A stretch of DNA of 64,000 bases, taken from Rubrobacter xylanophilus DSM 9941 (GTDB taxonomy: Bacteria > Actinomycetota > Rubrobacteria > Rubrobacterales > Rubrobacteraceae). The notes under the pieces are model-generated. The model was given only the letters and a program-made list of their open reading frames with translations. It searched no databases and was not told the DNA's origin. The stretch spans positions 1,272,001-1,336,000 of the forward strand of contig NC_008148.1 of the NCBI RefSeq assembly GCF_000014185.1. Direction: 5' to 3'. The position numbers were made by a program, and so were the translations under genes. Each line of letters opens with the position of its first letter. Within the stretch, counting starts at the first letter, position 1. Shown here one piece after another: positions 7,642 through 15,090 of the stretch.

Positions 7642-8237
7642 TGGCCGTGGCCGAGGCCAACCCCGAAACCTGGGCTGTCGGCTTCGAGGACGAATGCTGG
7701 TGGAGTCGGCTGGCTCTGCCCACTTTGAACACTTGGAGCGAGGAGGGAAAGCCTTTGCGTCTCGTTCAGCGGTCGGTCGCCAAAAACGACCCCGAGCCGA
7801 AAGCCATCTCCTGCTACGGGCTCTACCTGCCCGAGATCGGCGACACTTGGTTGAGATTCGTGGACGGCAGGCCGGTCAGTTCCATAACGACACGGTTTCT
7901 TTCGTGGTGCTTGGAGAAGCTCGAAGCTGTAGGCAAGAAGATCTTGCTCCTCATCTGGGACAACGCCAGCTGGCACGTTTCCAGGGAGGTGAGGCGCTGG
8001 CTCGGGAAACACAACCGCGAAGTCAAGGAGAGTGGGCGCGGGGTGAGGGTCGTGAGCTGCCTTTTGCCCAAGCAGAGCCCGTGGCTCAACGCCATAGAAC
8101 CCAAATGGATACACGGCAAGCGCAAGGTCGTAGAGCCCGAGGATCTGCTGGGAACCTATGAACTCGCCGAGAGGGTTTGCCGGGTCTTCGGCTGTCCGCA
8201 TTACGAGCATCTGTCCGTTCCACGGGAGGTCACTTGA
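7641..8237 (+). CDS. IS630-family transposase, ORF B (DDE catalytic part)
   Basis: The catalytic half of the transposase. The acidic triad is intact: Asp in VGFEDECWW, Asp in LLIWDNASWH, and Glu in SPWLNAIEPKW, in DDE_3 superfamily order. The frame is open from 7458, so it is most simply made as an ORF A-B fusion by -1 frameshifting at 7617-7623. ATG 7641 also overlaps the ORF A stop as TGATG, which would allow separate, coupled initiation. No premature stops or deletions were seen, so the element looks potentially active. Confidence 0.85.
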   Translation: MAVAEANPETWAVGFEDECWWSRLALPTLNTWSEEGKPLRLVQRSVAKNDPEPKAISCYGLYLPEIGDTWLRFVDGRPVSSITTRFLSWCLEKLEAVGKKILLLIWDNASWHVSREVRRWLGKHNREVKESGRGVRVVSCLLPKQSPWLNAIEPKWIHGKRKVVEPEDLLGTYELAERVCRVFGCPHYEHLSVPREVT

Positions 8238-8300
8238 TCGTGCACTAGGGGGATGCCCTCACAGCCGGCGAATCCCCCGATGGTGTATTCTCTCTCCGGC

Positions 8301-8930
8301 ATGCGAGGAGCGCGGGCACAGAGGGCGCAGGGACCGCTGCGGGTCGGGGCATTCTACGGGGCGCTCGGCGTGGCGGTGGCCGCCGTCGAGGGCTTCGCCC
8401 TCTTCCTGCTTGACCCCCGGGCGACGAGCGCCTGGCTGCTCGCCGCCCTCACGGACTTTCTGCCGCTGCTCGCCCTCGCCGCCTATATCCTGCTCGCCGC
8501 CCTGGCCGCGCTCCGGGTGCGGCCGGTGCGCCTGGAGCCGGGCGTCCCCTACCGCCCGCAGCTGATGCGCGACGCGGCGCTGGCCGCGGCGGTGGTCGGG
8601 GTGATGGTTGGGCTCGCGGCGCTCGTCCTCACCGGGCTTCAGGCCACGCTGTTCGCCGACGAGATACGCGCCTTCGCCCGCGAGGCCGCCCCCCGCATAG
8701 CCGCCTACGTCGAGGAGACGCGCCGGGAGCTGAGCGACCCCCCGCCCCCCGTGAGCGCCGGGCAGGTGGAGCGGCTGCTCCAGCCGCCGTCGCCGGGCGA
8801 CCTGGGACGGGTTCTCGGCAACGCGGCGCTGGGCACGATCTTCCTGGGCGCCCTCGGCGCGCTCATCGGGGCCCTGCGCGGCCGCTTCGGCGGCGAACCC
8901 GCGGCGAAGGAGGCAGAGCGCTCCCCCTAG
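8301..8930 (+). CDS. Hypothetical membrane protein
   Basis: I do not recognise a named family. The 209 residues contain four hydrophobic helices: two near the N-terminus (VGAFYGALGVAVAAVEGFAL and FLPLLALAAYILLAALAAL), one around residue 100, and one near the C-terminus (ALGTIFLGALGALIGAL). An amphipathic stretch with SDPPPPVSAGQ lies between the last two. ATG at 8301 is preceded 9 bases earlier by TATTCT and has no ribosome binding site, which suggests a leaderless transcript. The stop codon shares the tetranucleotide CTAG with the stop of the convergent gene. The gene now lies just downstream of the IS element. Confidence 0.65.
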   Translation: MRGARAQRAQGPLRVGAFYGALGVAVAAVEGFALFLLDPRATSAWLLAALTDFLPLLALAAYILLAALAALRVRPVRLEPGVPYRPQLMRDAALAAAVVGVMVGLAALVLTGLQATLFADEIRAFAREAAPRIAAYVEETRRELSDPPPPVSAGQVERLLQPPSPGDLGRVLGNAALGTIFLGALGALIGALRGRFGGEPAAKEAERSP

Positions 8931-9655
8931 GAGCCCAGCTCCTCCCCGGGCTTCATCACGTGGATCTCCAGCTCCAGGCCCAGCTCCCTGGCGTGGCGCT
9001 CGAACTCCTCCGGGGTGCCCGGCAGGAACGGGAAGGTTCCGTAGTGCATCGGGACCACGTGCCGCACGCCGAGCAGCCGGGCCGCGTGGGCCGCCTCGAA
9101 GGGGCTCATCACCACCCGGTCGCCGATCGGCAGGAGCGCCAGGTCCGGGCCGTAGAGCTCCCCGATCAGGCGCATGTCCCCGAAGACGGCGGTGTCCCCG
9201 GCGTGGTAGACCTTGAAGCCGCTCTCGAACTCCACCACGAAGCCCATCGGCTCGCCGCCGTAGATCGTGGAGCCGTCCTCCGTCTGGATCGAGGAGGCGT
9301 GAAAGGCGTTGGTGCCGGTGACCTTCACCCCGCCGACCCGGGCGGTGCCGCCCTTGTTGAGGGGCATGGAGTTCTCTATGCCCTGGCTCTGGACGTAGGA
9401 GGAGATCTCGAAGTTCGCCACCACCGTAGCCCCGGTCTGGCGCGCCACGGGGATGGCGTCGGCGAAGTGGTCGAAGTGCCCGTGGGTCACGAGGATGGTG
9501 TCGAGGTCGCCGACCTGCTTGAGCTCCTCGGGGGTCTGGGGGTTGTCCGCGAGAAAGGGGTCGATGAGGATGTTCTCCCCGCCCGGGGTGGTCAGCCTGA
9601 AGGTCGCGTGGCCGAGGTAGGTTATCCTGGTCCCGCCGAGCATCTCCTGCACCAT
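8927..9655 (-). CDS. UlaG-like metal-dependent hydrolase (UPF0173, MBL fold)
   Basis: A 242-residue metallo-beta-lactamase-fold hydrolase of the UPF0173/UlaG type. Metal-binding motifs are visible: ITYLGHATFRL at the N-terminus, VTHGHFDHFADAI near residue 60, YHAGDTAVFGDM near 165, and VVPMHYGTFPFLPG near the C-terminus. The substrate is unknown; UlaG itself is a lactonase. ATG at 9655 has GGAGGGAG directly upstream; an alternative ATG lies at 9643. Its stop shares CTAG with the convergent membrane protein gene. Confidence 0.9.
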   Translation of the reverse strand: MVQEMLGGTRITYLGHATFRLTTPGGENILIDPFLADNPQTPEELKQVGDLDTILVTHGHFDHFADAIPVARQTGATVVANFEISSYVQSQGIENSMPLNKGGTARVGGVKVTGTNAFHASSIQTEDGSTIYGGEPMGFVVEFESGFKVYHAGDTAVFGDMRLIGELYGPDLALLPIGDRVVMSPFEAAHAARLLGVRHVVPMHYGTFPFLPGTPEEFERHARELGLELEIHVMKPGEELGS

Positions 9656-9787
9656 CTCTCCCTCCAATCCTTCTCGGAAACCCGCGTGTTCGCGTCCTCC
9701 CGACAAACCAGCTTACCGTATACCCGCCCGCCCCGCCCGGCAAAACGGCGTCCCTGCGGCCTCCGCGGTGTGCTTCAATAGAAGACC

Positions 9788-11587
9788 GTGGCCTACCTCC
9801 CAATAGAGAACCACGGCATCATCGGCAACCTGCACACGGCCGCCCTGGTCGGCACCGACGGGACCATAGACTGGATGTGCCTGCCGCGCTTCGACTCGCC
9901 GAGCGTCTTCGCCGCCATCCTGGACGACGAGAGGGGCGGCCACTTCCGCCTGCGCCCCAGGCGCTACATCCGCAGCCAGCAGCTCTACCTCCCGGACACC
10001 AACGTGCTCCTCACCCGCTTTCTCGCCGAGGAGGGGATGGCCGAGGTGCTGGACTTCATGCCCATCCTCTCCGGCCCCTCCGAGCGGCACCGGCTCGTGA
10101 GGAGCGTGCGGGTGGTGCGGGGCAGGATGCCGTTCGAGGCCGAGTGCCGGCCCGCCTTCGACTACGCCCGCCGCCCCCACAAGCTCTCCGCGGGCAAGGC
10201 GGGGGCGGTGTTCGAGGCGGGGGACCGGGCGCTCGCCCTCTCCGCCGGGGTGCCGCTGGGGGAGGGGCCCGGCGGGGCGGCCCGGGCCTCGTTCTCCCTC
10301 TCGGAGGGCGACGGGAGGGTCACCTTCCTGCTGGACGAGGCCCGCGCGGGGGAGCCGCCGCCGGGCCCGATGCCCGGGGAGGAGTTCGAGCGCCTGCTCT
10401 CCAGGACGCTCGACTACTGGCGGCGCTGGGTCTCGCGCAGCACCTACTCCGGGCGCTGGCGCGAGCTGGTGAACCGCTCCGCGCTGGTGCTCAAGCTCAT
10501 GGTCTACGACCCCACCGGGGCGCTCGTCGCCGCCCCCACCATGGGCCTGCCGGAGAGGGTCGGCGGCGAGCGCAACTGGGACTACCGCTACACCTGGCTG
10601 CGGGACGCGGCCTTCACGCTCTACGCCCTGCTCTCCATCGGCTTCCACGAGGAGGCCGGCAGCTTCATGGGCTGGCTCACCGAGCGCTGCGCCCAGGACG
10701 ACGACGGCCTGCTGCAGCCGCTCTACGGCATCGACGGGCGCGCCGAGATCCCGGAGGAGACCCTCGACCACCTCTCCGGCTACCGCAACTCGCGGCCGGT
10801 ACGGGTGGGCAACGCGGCCTACCGCCAGGTGCAGCTCGACCTCTACGGGGCCGTCCTCGACGCGGCTTACCTGTACAACAAGCACGGAGCCCCCCTGGAC
10901 TACGACACCTGGCAGAACCTCCGCCGGATCCTCGGCTGGCTCAGCGACAACTGGCGGCTCCCGGACGAGGGGATCTGGGAGGTGCGGGGGGGCCGGCGGC
11001 GCTTCGTCTCCTCCAGGGTCATGTCCTGGGTGGCGCTGGAGCGGGCCGTGAGGATCTCCCGCAAGCGCGGGCTGCCGGCGGGCGAGGGGCGCTGGGTCCG
11101 GGAGCGCGACGCGATCTACGAGGAGGTCATGGAGAAGGGCTGGAGCGAGGGGCGGCAGAGCTTCGTCCAGTACTACGGCTCCGAGGCCCTCGACGCCTCC
11201 CTGCTGCTGATGCCGCTGGTGAAGTTCGTCGGGCCCACCGACCCGCGCTGGCTCTCGACGCTCGACAGGGTCCGGCGCGAGCTCGCCCACGACGCGCTGG
11301 TGGACCGCTACAGGATCGGGGAGGCCGCCGACGACGGGCTCTCGGGCACCGAGGGGAGCTTCAGCCTGTGCTCCTTCTGGCTCGTGGAGTGCCTGACGCG
11401 CGCCGGGCGGCTGGAGGAGGCCCGCCTGGCCTTCGAGAAGATGCTCTCCTACGCCAACCACCTGGGGCTGTATGCCGAGGAGATAGGAGCCTCTGGGGAG
11501 GCCCTCGGCAACTTCCCGCAGGCCCTCACCCACCTCTCCCTGATCAGCGCGGCGGTCCACCTGGACCGGGCGCTCGGCTCCGGGTGA
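9788..11587 (+). CDS. Glycoside hydrolase family 15 protein (glucoamylase/trehalase-like)
   Basis: A 599-residue cytosolic GH15-type glycosidase. The N-terminal beta domain begins YLPIENHGIIGNLHTAALVG with TIDWMCLPRFDSPSVFA. The (alpha/alpha)6 barrel carries ERNWDYRYTWLRDAAFTLYA. Likely catalytic acids are Glu in SWVALERAVRI and Glu in LSGTEGSFSLCSFWLVECL. Actinobacterial relatives act on trehalose or small alpha-glucosides; glucodextranase activity is an alternative. GTG at 9788 has no recognisable ribosome binding site, so it may be leaderless. It stands alone between divergent and co-directional neighbours. Confidence 0.88.
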   Translation: MAYLPIENHGIIGNLHTAALVGTDGTIDWMCLPRFDSPSVFAAILDDERGGHFRLRPRRYIRSQQLYLPDTNVLLTRFLAEEGMAEVLDFMPILSGPSERHRLVRSVRVVRGRMPFEAECRPAFDYARRPHKLSAGKAGAVFEAGDRALALSAGVPLGEGPGGAARASFSLSEGDGRVTFLLDEARAGEPPPGPMPGEEFERLLSRTLDYWRRWVSRSTYSGRWRELVNRSALVLKLMVYDPTGALVAAPTMGLPERVGGERNWDYRYTWLRDAAFTLYALLSIGFHEEAGSFMGWLTERCAQDDDGLLQPLYGIDGRAEIPEETLDHLSGYRNSRPVRVGNAAYRQVQLDLYGAVLDAAYLYNKHGAPLDYDTWQNLRRILGWLSDNWRLPDEGIWEVRGGRRRFVSSRVMSWVALERAVRISRKRGLPAGEGRWVRERDAIYEEVMEKGWSEGRQSFVQYYGSEALDASLLLMPLVKFVGPTDPRWLSTLDRVRRELAHDALVDRYRIGEAADDGLSGTEGSFSLCSFWLVECLTRAGRLEEARLAFEKMLSYANHLGLYAEEIGASGEALGNFPQALTHLSLISAAVHLDRALGSG

Positions 11588-11666
11588 GGGTCGCGCCCGC
11601 GGCTGGTAGGATTCCCCGCAGAGGCCCGCACGTCTTCTTGTGCCGTCAGCGAGAGGAGGCTCGAGG

Positions 11667-12497
11667 TTGGAAGGACGCACCGTCTGTGCCGCGGCGATCC
11701 AGATGTCCTCCACGCCGGACAGGGGGGAGAACCGGCGGGTGGCCGAAGCCCTGATCCGGGAGGCCGCCGCCGCGGGGGCGACCCTGGTCGCCCTCCCGGA
11801 GCTCTGGAGCTGTCACGGGCTGGAGGAGGTCTACCGCGAGAACGCGGAGCCCATCCCCGGCCCGACCACGGAGTTTCTGGGCTCGCTGGCGAGGGAGCTG
11901 GGGATCTACCTGCTCGGCGGCTCCATCCTGGAGCGGGTGTCCGGCTCGGAACGGCTGGGGAACACCTCCACGCTGTACGCCCCGGACGGCTCCCTGGTCG
12001 CCGTCTACCGCAAGGTCCACCTCTTCGACGTGGAGGTCTCCGGGCGCAGGTACCTGGAGAGCGCGAACATCGCCCCGGGCGGCGAGGCGGTGGCGGCGAA
12101 GGCGGGGCCCGTCACCGTGGGCCTCTCGGTCTGCTACGACGTCCGCTTCCCGGAGCTCTACCGCCTGCTGGCCCTCCGCGGCGCGGAGGTGCTCGCGGTC
12201 CCCGCCGCCTTCACCCTCCAGACGGGCAAGGACCACTGGGAGCTGCTCCTGCGGGCCCGCGCCGTGGAGAACCAGGCCTACGTCCTCGCCCCGGCGCAGT
12301 GGGGCCGGAAGGCGGACGGCCGCTGGACCTACGGGCGCTCCATGATCGTGGACCCCTGGGGGACTGTGCTCTCCACCTGCCCGGACCGCGACGGCTACGC
12401 GCTGGCCACCCTGGACCTCGGCTACCTGGAGCGCCTGCGCGCGGAGTTCCCCTCGCTGGCGAACCGCCGCCCGCGGGTCTACCGCGGGCTCTGCTGA
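11667..12497 (+). CDS. Nitrilase-superfamily carbon-nitrogen hydrolase
   Basis: A 276-residue amidase of the nitrilase superfamily. The Glu-Lys-Cys catalytic triad is visible: Glu in VALPELWSC, Lys in AVYRKVHLFDV, and Cys in GLSVCYDVRFPEL. The sequence most resembles the omega-amidase/Nit2 and Nit1 (deaminated glutathione amidase) group. The nearby gamma-glutamyltransferase is too far away to call a shared operon. TTG at 11667 is preferred because GAGAGGAGG lies just upstream; GTG 11640 is the earlier alternative. Its 3' end lies 10 bases from the stop of the convergent permease gene. Confidence 0.87.
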   Translation: MEGRTVCAAAIQMSSTPDRGENRRVAEALIREAAAAGATLVALPELWSCHGLEEVYRENAEPIPGPTTEFLGSLARELGIYLLGGSILERVSGSERLGNTSTLYAPDGSLVAVYRKVHLFDVEVSGRRYLESANIAPGGEAVAAKAGPVTVGLSVCYDVRFPELYRLLALRGAEVLAVPAAFTLQTGKDHWELLLRARAVENQAYVLAPAQWGRKADGRWTYGRSMIVDPWGTVLSTCPDRDGYALATLDLGYLERLRAEFPSLANRRPRVYRGLC

Positions 12498-12507
12498 GGG
12501 GCGCCCC

Positions 12508-13893
12508 CTACAGCGCGAGGCCGAGCCCCGCCAGAACGACCACCGCGACGGCGACCGGCGGCGCGGCGCGCGCCATGATCTCCGCCTCTTTCCCGGCGAG
12601 CCCCACGGCGGTCGCGGCGAGCACCGCCCGCTGCGGGGCGAGGAGGCTCGCGTGGCTGCCCGCCACGTTCTGCATCGCGGCGATGAGCTCCCTGTCGAGC
12701 CCGATCCCGCCGGCCGCGGTGACCTGCAGCGGCATGAAGAGCGCGTTGGAGGCGGCGTTGGACCCGGTGAGCGCGCCGCCGAGCGCGCCGAGGACCGGGG
12801 CGGCCGCCGGGTAGAGCCCCCCGAGCGCCGCCGCCCCGGAGGCGAGCGTCTCCGCCGCGCCGCTGGCGGCGAAGACCTGCCCGGCGAGCACGAAGGAGAG
12901 CACCGCCCCGGCGGTGGGCAGCCACTGCCGGAGCGTCCCCGCCGCCGCGAGCGCGACCTGGCGCCCCCGGAGGCCGAGCAGGACGGCCGCCGCGCCCCCG
13001 GCGGCCAGGAGCGGGGCGCCGGGACCGGCGGCGGCGCCGCCGCCCAGCCGCCCCGCGAGCACGATGAGCACGACGAGCAGCGCGTAGGGCGCGAGCGCCC
13101 TCGCCGGTACCCGGAGCCCGCGCAGCCGCCGCCACCGCATCCCCGCGAACAGCCCCGCCGCCGCGAGCCCCCCGGCGGCGCCGGAGAGCTCCGGGGCCAG
13201 GTAGGCGCTGCACGCGAGGGTCGCCGCGCCCGCCGCCACCCCGAGCGCCGCCGCGCCGGCCCCGTGCCGCCGGACCCCGCCCCAGCCCCCGGCGAGCAGG
13301 ACCGCGGACACCCCGTAGACCGGAAAGAGGGGGAGGCTCAGCAGCGCGCTGAGGTCCGAGAGCTCACCGAAGCCGAGCCCCGAGAGCTCGGCCCCGACCA
13401 CCGTCCCCACCCCCAAAGCCCCCCACGGCACCGCGCACTGCCCCCAACTGGCCAGCACCGCCGCCCGCAGCGGCGGGAACCCGGCGGCGAGCAGCACGGG
13501 GGCGCTTATGACGATCGCCACCCCGAAGCCGGTCACCGACTCGAAGAAGGGCGCCGCCCCGACCACCACCCCCGCGGCGAGCGCCTCCCGCCCCGGCTCC
13601 AGCCGGCCCAGAAAGCGCGAGACCTCCTCCACCGCCCCGCCCGCAGAGAGCAGGTTGTACAGCAGCAGCCCCCCGAAGAGCACGTACAGGACCCGCGCCG
13701 AGATCCCGGCGCCCTCCAGCAGAGCCTCCCCCAGCCCAGAGACCCGCAGCCCGGGCCAGAGCACGGCCCCCGCCACCGCCGCCCCGAGCGCCGCAAGCCC
13801 CGCCCGCGCCGCCGGCCAGCCCAGCCCTCCAAGGGCCACCGCCGCCACCAGAAAGGGGGCCGCCGCCACCACATACCCCAACGCGTCTACCAT
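12508..13893 (-). CDS. L-lactate permease family transporter (LctP-like)
   Basis: A polytopic membrane protein of about 461 residues with some 12 or more helices, extremely rich in Ala and Gly. The LctP signature is clear: APFFESVTGFGVAIVISAPVL near residue 105, SWGQCAVPWGALGVGT near 140, and a second half with ALTGSNAASNALFMPLQ and ASLLAPQRAVLA. The family imports lactate or glycolate with protons. ATG at 13893 is only 20 bases from the ATG of the divergent XRE-cupin regulator. A palindrome between them suggests that regulator controls the permease. The long product-poor GC codon pattern matches the host. Confidence 0.88.
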   Translation of the reverse strand: MVDALGYVVAAAPFLVAAVALGGLGWPAARAGLAALGAAVAGAVLWPGLRVSGLGEALLEGAGISARVLYVLFGGLLLYNLLSAGGAVEEVSRFLGRLEPGREALAAGVVVGAAPFFESVTGFGVAIVISAPVLLAAGFPPLRAAVLASWGQCAVPWGALGVGTVVGAELSGLGFGELSDLSALLSLPLFPVYGVSAVLLAGGWGGVRRHGAGAAALGVAAGAATLACSAYLAPELSGAAGGLAAAGLFAGMRWRRLRGLRVPARALAPYALLVVLIVLAGRLGGGAAAGPGAPLLAAGGAAAVLLGLRGRQVALAAAGTLRQWLPTAGAVLSFVLAGQVFAASGAAETLASGAAALGGLYPAAAPVLGALGGALTGSNAASNALFMPLQVTAAGGIGLDRELIAAMQNVAGSHASLLAPQRAVLAATAVGLAGKEAEIMARAAPPVAVAVVVLAGLGLAL

Positions 13894-13913
13894 GGTAGAA
13901 TGATTTCTACTAA
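13894..13913. promoter_or_regulatory. Divergent promoter/operator between permease and XRE-cupin regulator
   Basis: The 20-base gap holds an inverted repeat, GTAGAA-TGAT-TTCTAC (13895-13910). The repeat itself supplies a TAGAAT -10-like box for the plus-strand regulator (13896-13901) and a TAGAAA box for the minus-strand permease (13904-13909). Both starts lie 10-12 bases from their boxes, leaving almost no 5' leader. A repressor bound here would block both promoters. Confidence 0.6.
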
Positions 13914-14525
13914 ATGGGCGAAGGGAGCGCAAGAGGGGCCGGCGAGGATGCTGTCCGGCGGGTCGGGGAGCGGGTGCGGATGCTCCGGCGGGAGCGGGGG
14001 CTCACGCTGGAGGGGCTTGCCGGGCGGAGCGGGGTCAGCCGCGCCATGATCTCCAAGGTCGAGCGGGGGGAGAAGGTGCCCACGCTGGTGGTGGCGGCCC
14101 GGCTGGCCGAGGGCCTGGGGGTGAGCCTCTCGGAGCTGGCCGGGGAGCGCGAGCGCCGGCGGGTGGTCGTCGTCCGGCGGGAGGAGCGGATGACGATGCG
14201 CGACCCGAGGACCGGCTTCGAGCGCCAGCTGCTCTCTCCCGGCTTTGGCGGGCGGGGGGTGGAGTTCATACGCAACGTGATCCCCGAGGGTTCGACCTCC
14301 GGAGAGTTCCCGCCCCACCGTCCCGGAGTGGAGGAGTACCTGGTCGTGGAGCGGGGGAGGCTGCTGGCGGTGCTCGGGGGTGCTGAGCACCTCCTGGGGG
14401 AGGGAGACGCCCTCTACTTCGCCGCGGACGTGCCCCACCGCTTCGACAACGCCGGGGAGGGGGAGTGCAGCTACTACCTCGTCATCGACTCCCGCGGGGC
14501 TCAGGCGGCCGGGCGCGAGCCGTAG
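13914..14525 (+). CDS. XRE-cupin transcriptional regulator
   Basis: A 203-residue regulator. The N-terminal HTH (VRMLRRERGLTLEGLAGRSG, with SRAMISKVERG as the recognition region) is followed by a C-terminal cupin_2 sensor domain (GEFPPHRPGVEEYLVVERG and GEGDALYFAADVPHRFDN, with His/Glu metal or ligand residues). Proteins of this type sense small metabolites and usually act on adjacent genes. The divergent lactate permease and the shared palindrome make that permease the likely target. ATG at 13914 lacks a ribosome binding site. The 3' end overlaps the convergent zinc-ribbon gene by 25 bases. Confidence 0.9.
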   Translation: MGEGSARGAGEDAVRRVGERVRMLRRERGLTLEGLAGRSGVSRAMISKVERGEKVPTLVVAARLAEGLGVSLSELAGERERRRVVVVRREERMTMRDPRTGFERQLLSPGFGGRGVEFIRNVIPEGSTSGEFPPHRPGVEEYLVVERGRLLAVLGGAEHLLGEGDALYFAADVPHRFDNAGEGECSYYLVIDSRGAQAAGREP

Positions 14526-14989
14526 TCCTCCTCCCCGGAGGCCAGCCGGGCGCTGCGCCCGGCCCTGTGCCCCCGGTAGTAGTCCAGCCGGTCCTCCGGC
14601 GAGCTCCAGCGGGCCAGGCTCCCGTTGCCGGCGAAGCTCGAGGTTTCCAGGTAGCGGCCGTCCAGCCAGCCGCAGCGGTAGGCCTCGCTCCGGCCCCGCA
14701 GCATCCAGAACGGCGGCGGCGCTCCTGCGGGGGAGACCTCGTCCCCGCAGGCCGGGCAGCGGTAGATCCCGCCGGGCAGCAGGCGCATCTCCGGGTGGCC
14801 GCACTCGCACGGGTGGCGGCCGAGCGCCTCCGGGAGCCCCGCTATGGCGCGCAGCATCTCCAGCGGCGGACCCCCGAGCACCTGCCCGCACTCCTCGCAG
14901 CGCACCGAGCGCCCGCCGAACGGGCGCAGGGTCCCGAGCTCGCAGATGGGGCACGCCAGGAGGCGTCCGCCGGTCGCCCCGTTCGGCAC
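14501..14989 (-). CDS. Hypothetical zinc-ribbon protein
   Basis: I do not recognise a named family. The 162 residues contain two pairs of CxxC-type knuckles: CPIC and CEEC near the N-terminus, then CECG and CPAC around residues 70-90, suggesting two zinc ribbons. The C-terminal part has aromatic-rich RCGWLDGRYLETSSFAGNGS and a basic DYYRGHRAGRSAR segment. GTG at 14989 is supported by a perfect AAGGAGG upstream. Its promoter region carries the same unusual motif found upstream of the exported protein gene at 32258-32869. The 3' end overlaps the convergent regulator gene. Confidence 0.75.
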   Translation of the reverse strand: MPNGATGGRLLACPICELGTLRPFGGRSVRCEECGQVLGGPPLEMLRAIAGLPEALGRHPCECGHPEMRLLPGGIYRCPACGDEVSPAGAPPPFWMLRGRSEAYRCGWLDGRYLETSSFAGNGSLARWSSPEDRLDYYRGHRAGRSARLASGEEDYGSRPAA

Positions 14990-15025
14990 CCGTCCTCCTT
15001 TCAAGAACCGTCCGTCCTGGGCAGG

Positions 15026-15078
15026 ATTATCCGGCCCGGAGGGGCGGGCCGCATCGCGCAAATGAGTGATTTTTCCGG
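15026..15078 (-). promoter_or_regulatory. Promoter with shared motif upstream of the zinc-ribbon gene
   Basis: On the minus strand: CCGGAAAAATCACTCAT (15062-15078), 5 bases, CGATGCG (15050-15056), 18 bases, then GATAAT (15026-15031). The same arrangement with identical spacing occurs at 32906-32958. CGATGCG sits in the -35 position. It is probably an activator or alternative sigma-factor site. Confidence 0.6.
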
Positions 15079-15090
15079 TTTCGGCGCGCC

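Larger units (their letters stand above)
7072..8247 (+). mobile_element. IS630-family insertion sequence with TA target duplication
   Basis: A complete element of about 1.17 kb. Its ends read TA-GTGCATCTTCAGG on the left and, as reverse complement, TA-GTGCACGATCAAG on the right: imperfect terminal inverted repeats sharing GTGCA, then TCA. TA at 7072-7073 and 8246-8247 is the target duplication typical of IS630/Tc1. Without the element the flanks rejoin to CCCCTAGGGG, a perfect palindrome holding the eamA stop codon. The element is visibly richer in A and T than its surroundings. It carries one transposase split over two frames with an intact DDE triad. Confidence 0.9.

Noticed and set aside
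9713..11713. A 666-codon open frame on the minus strand opposite the GH15 gene
   Set aside because: It has no family motif, is full of Pro/Gly/Arg from antisense of GC-rich codons, and lies opposite a clear GH15 enzyme. It is a shadow of high GC content.
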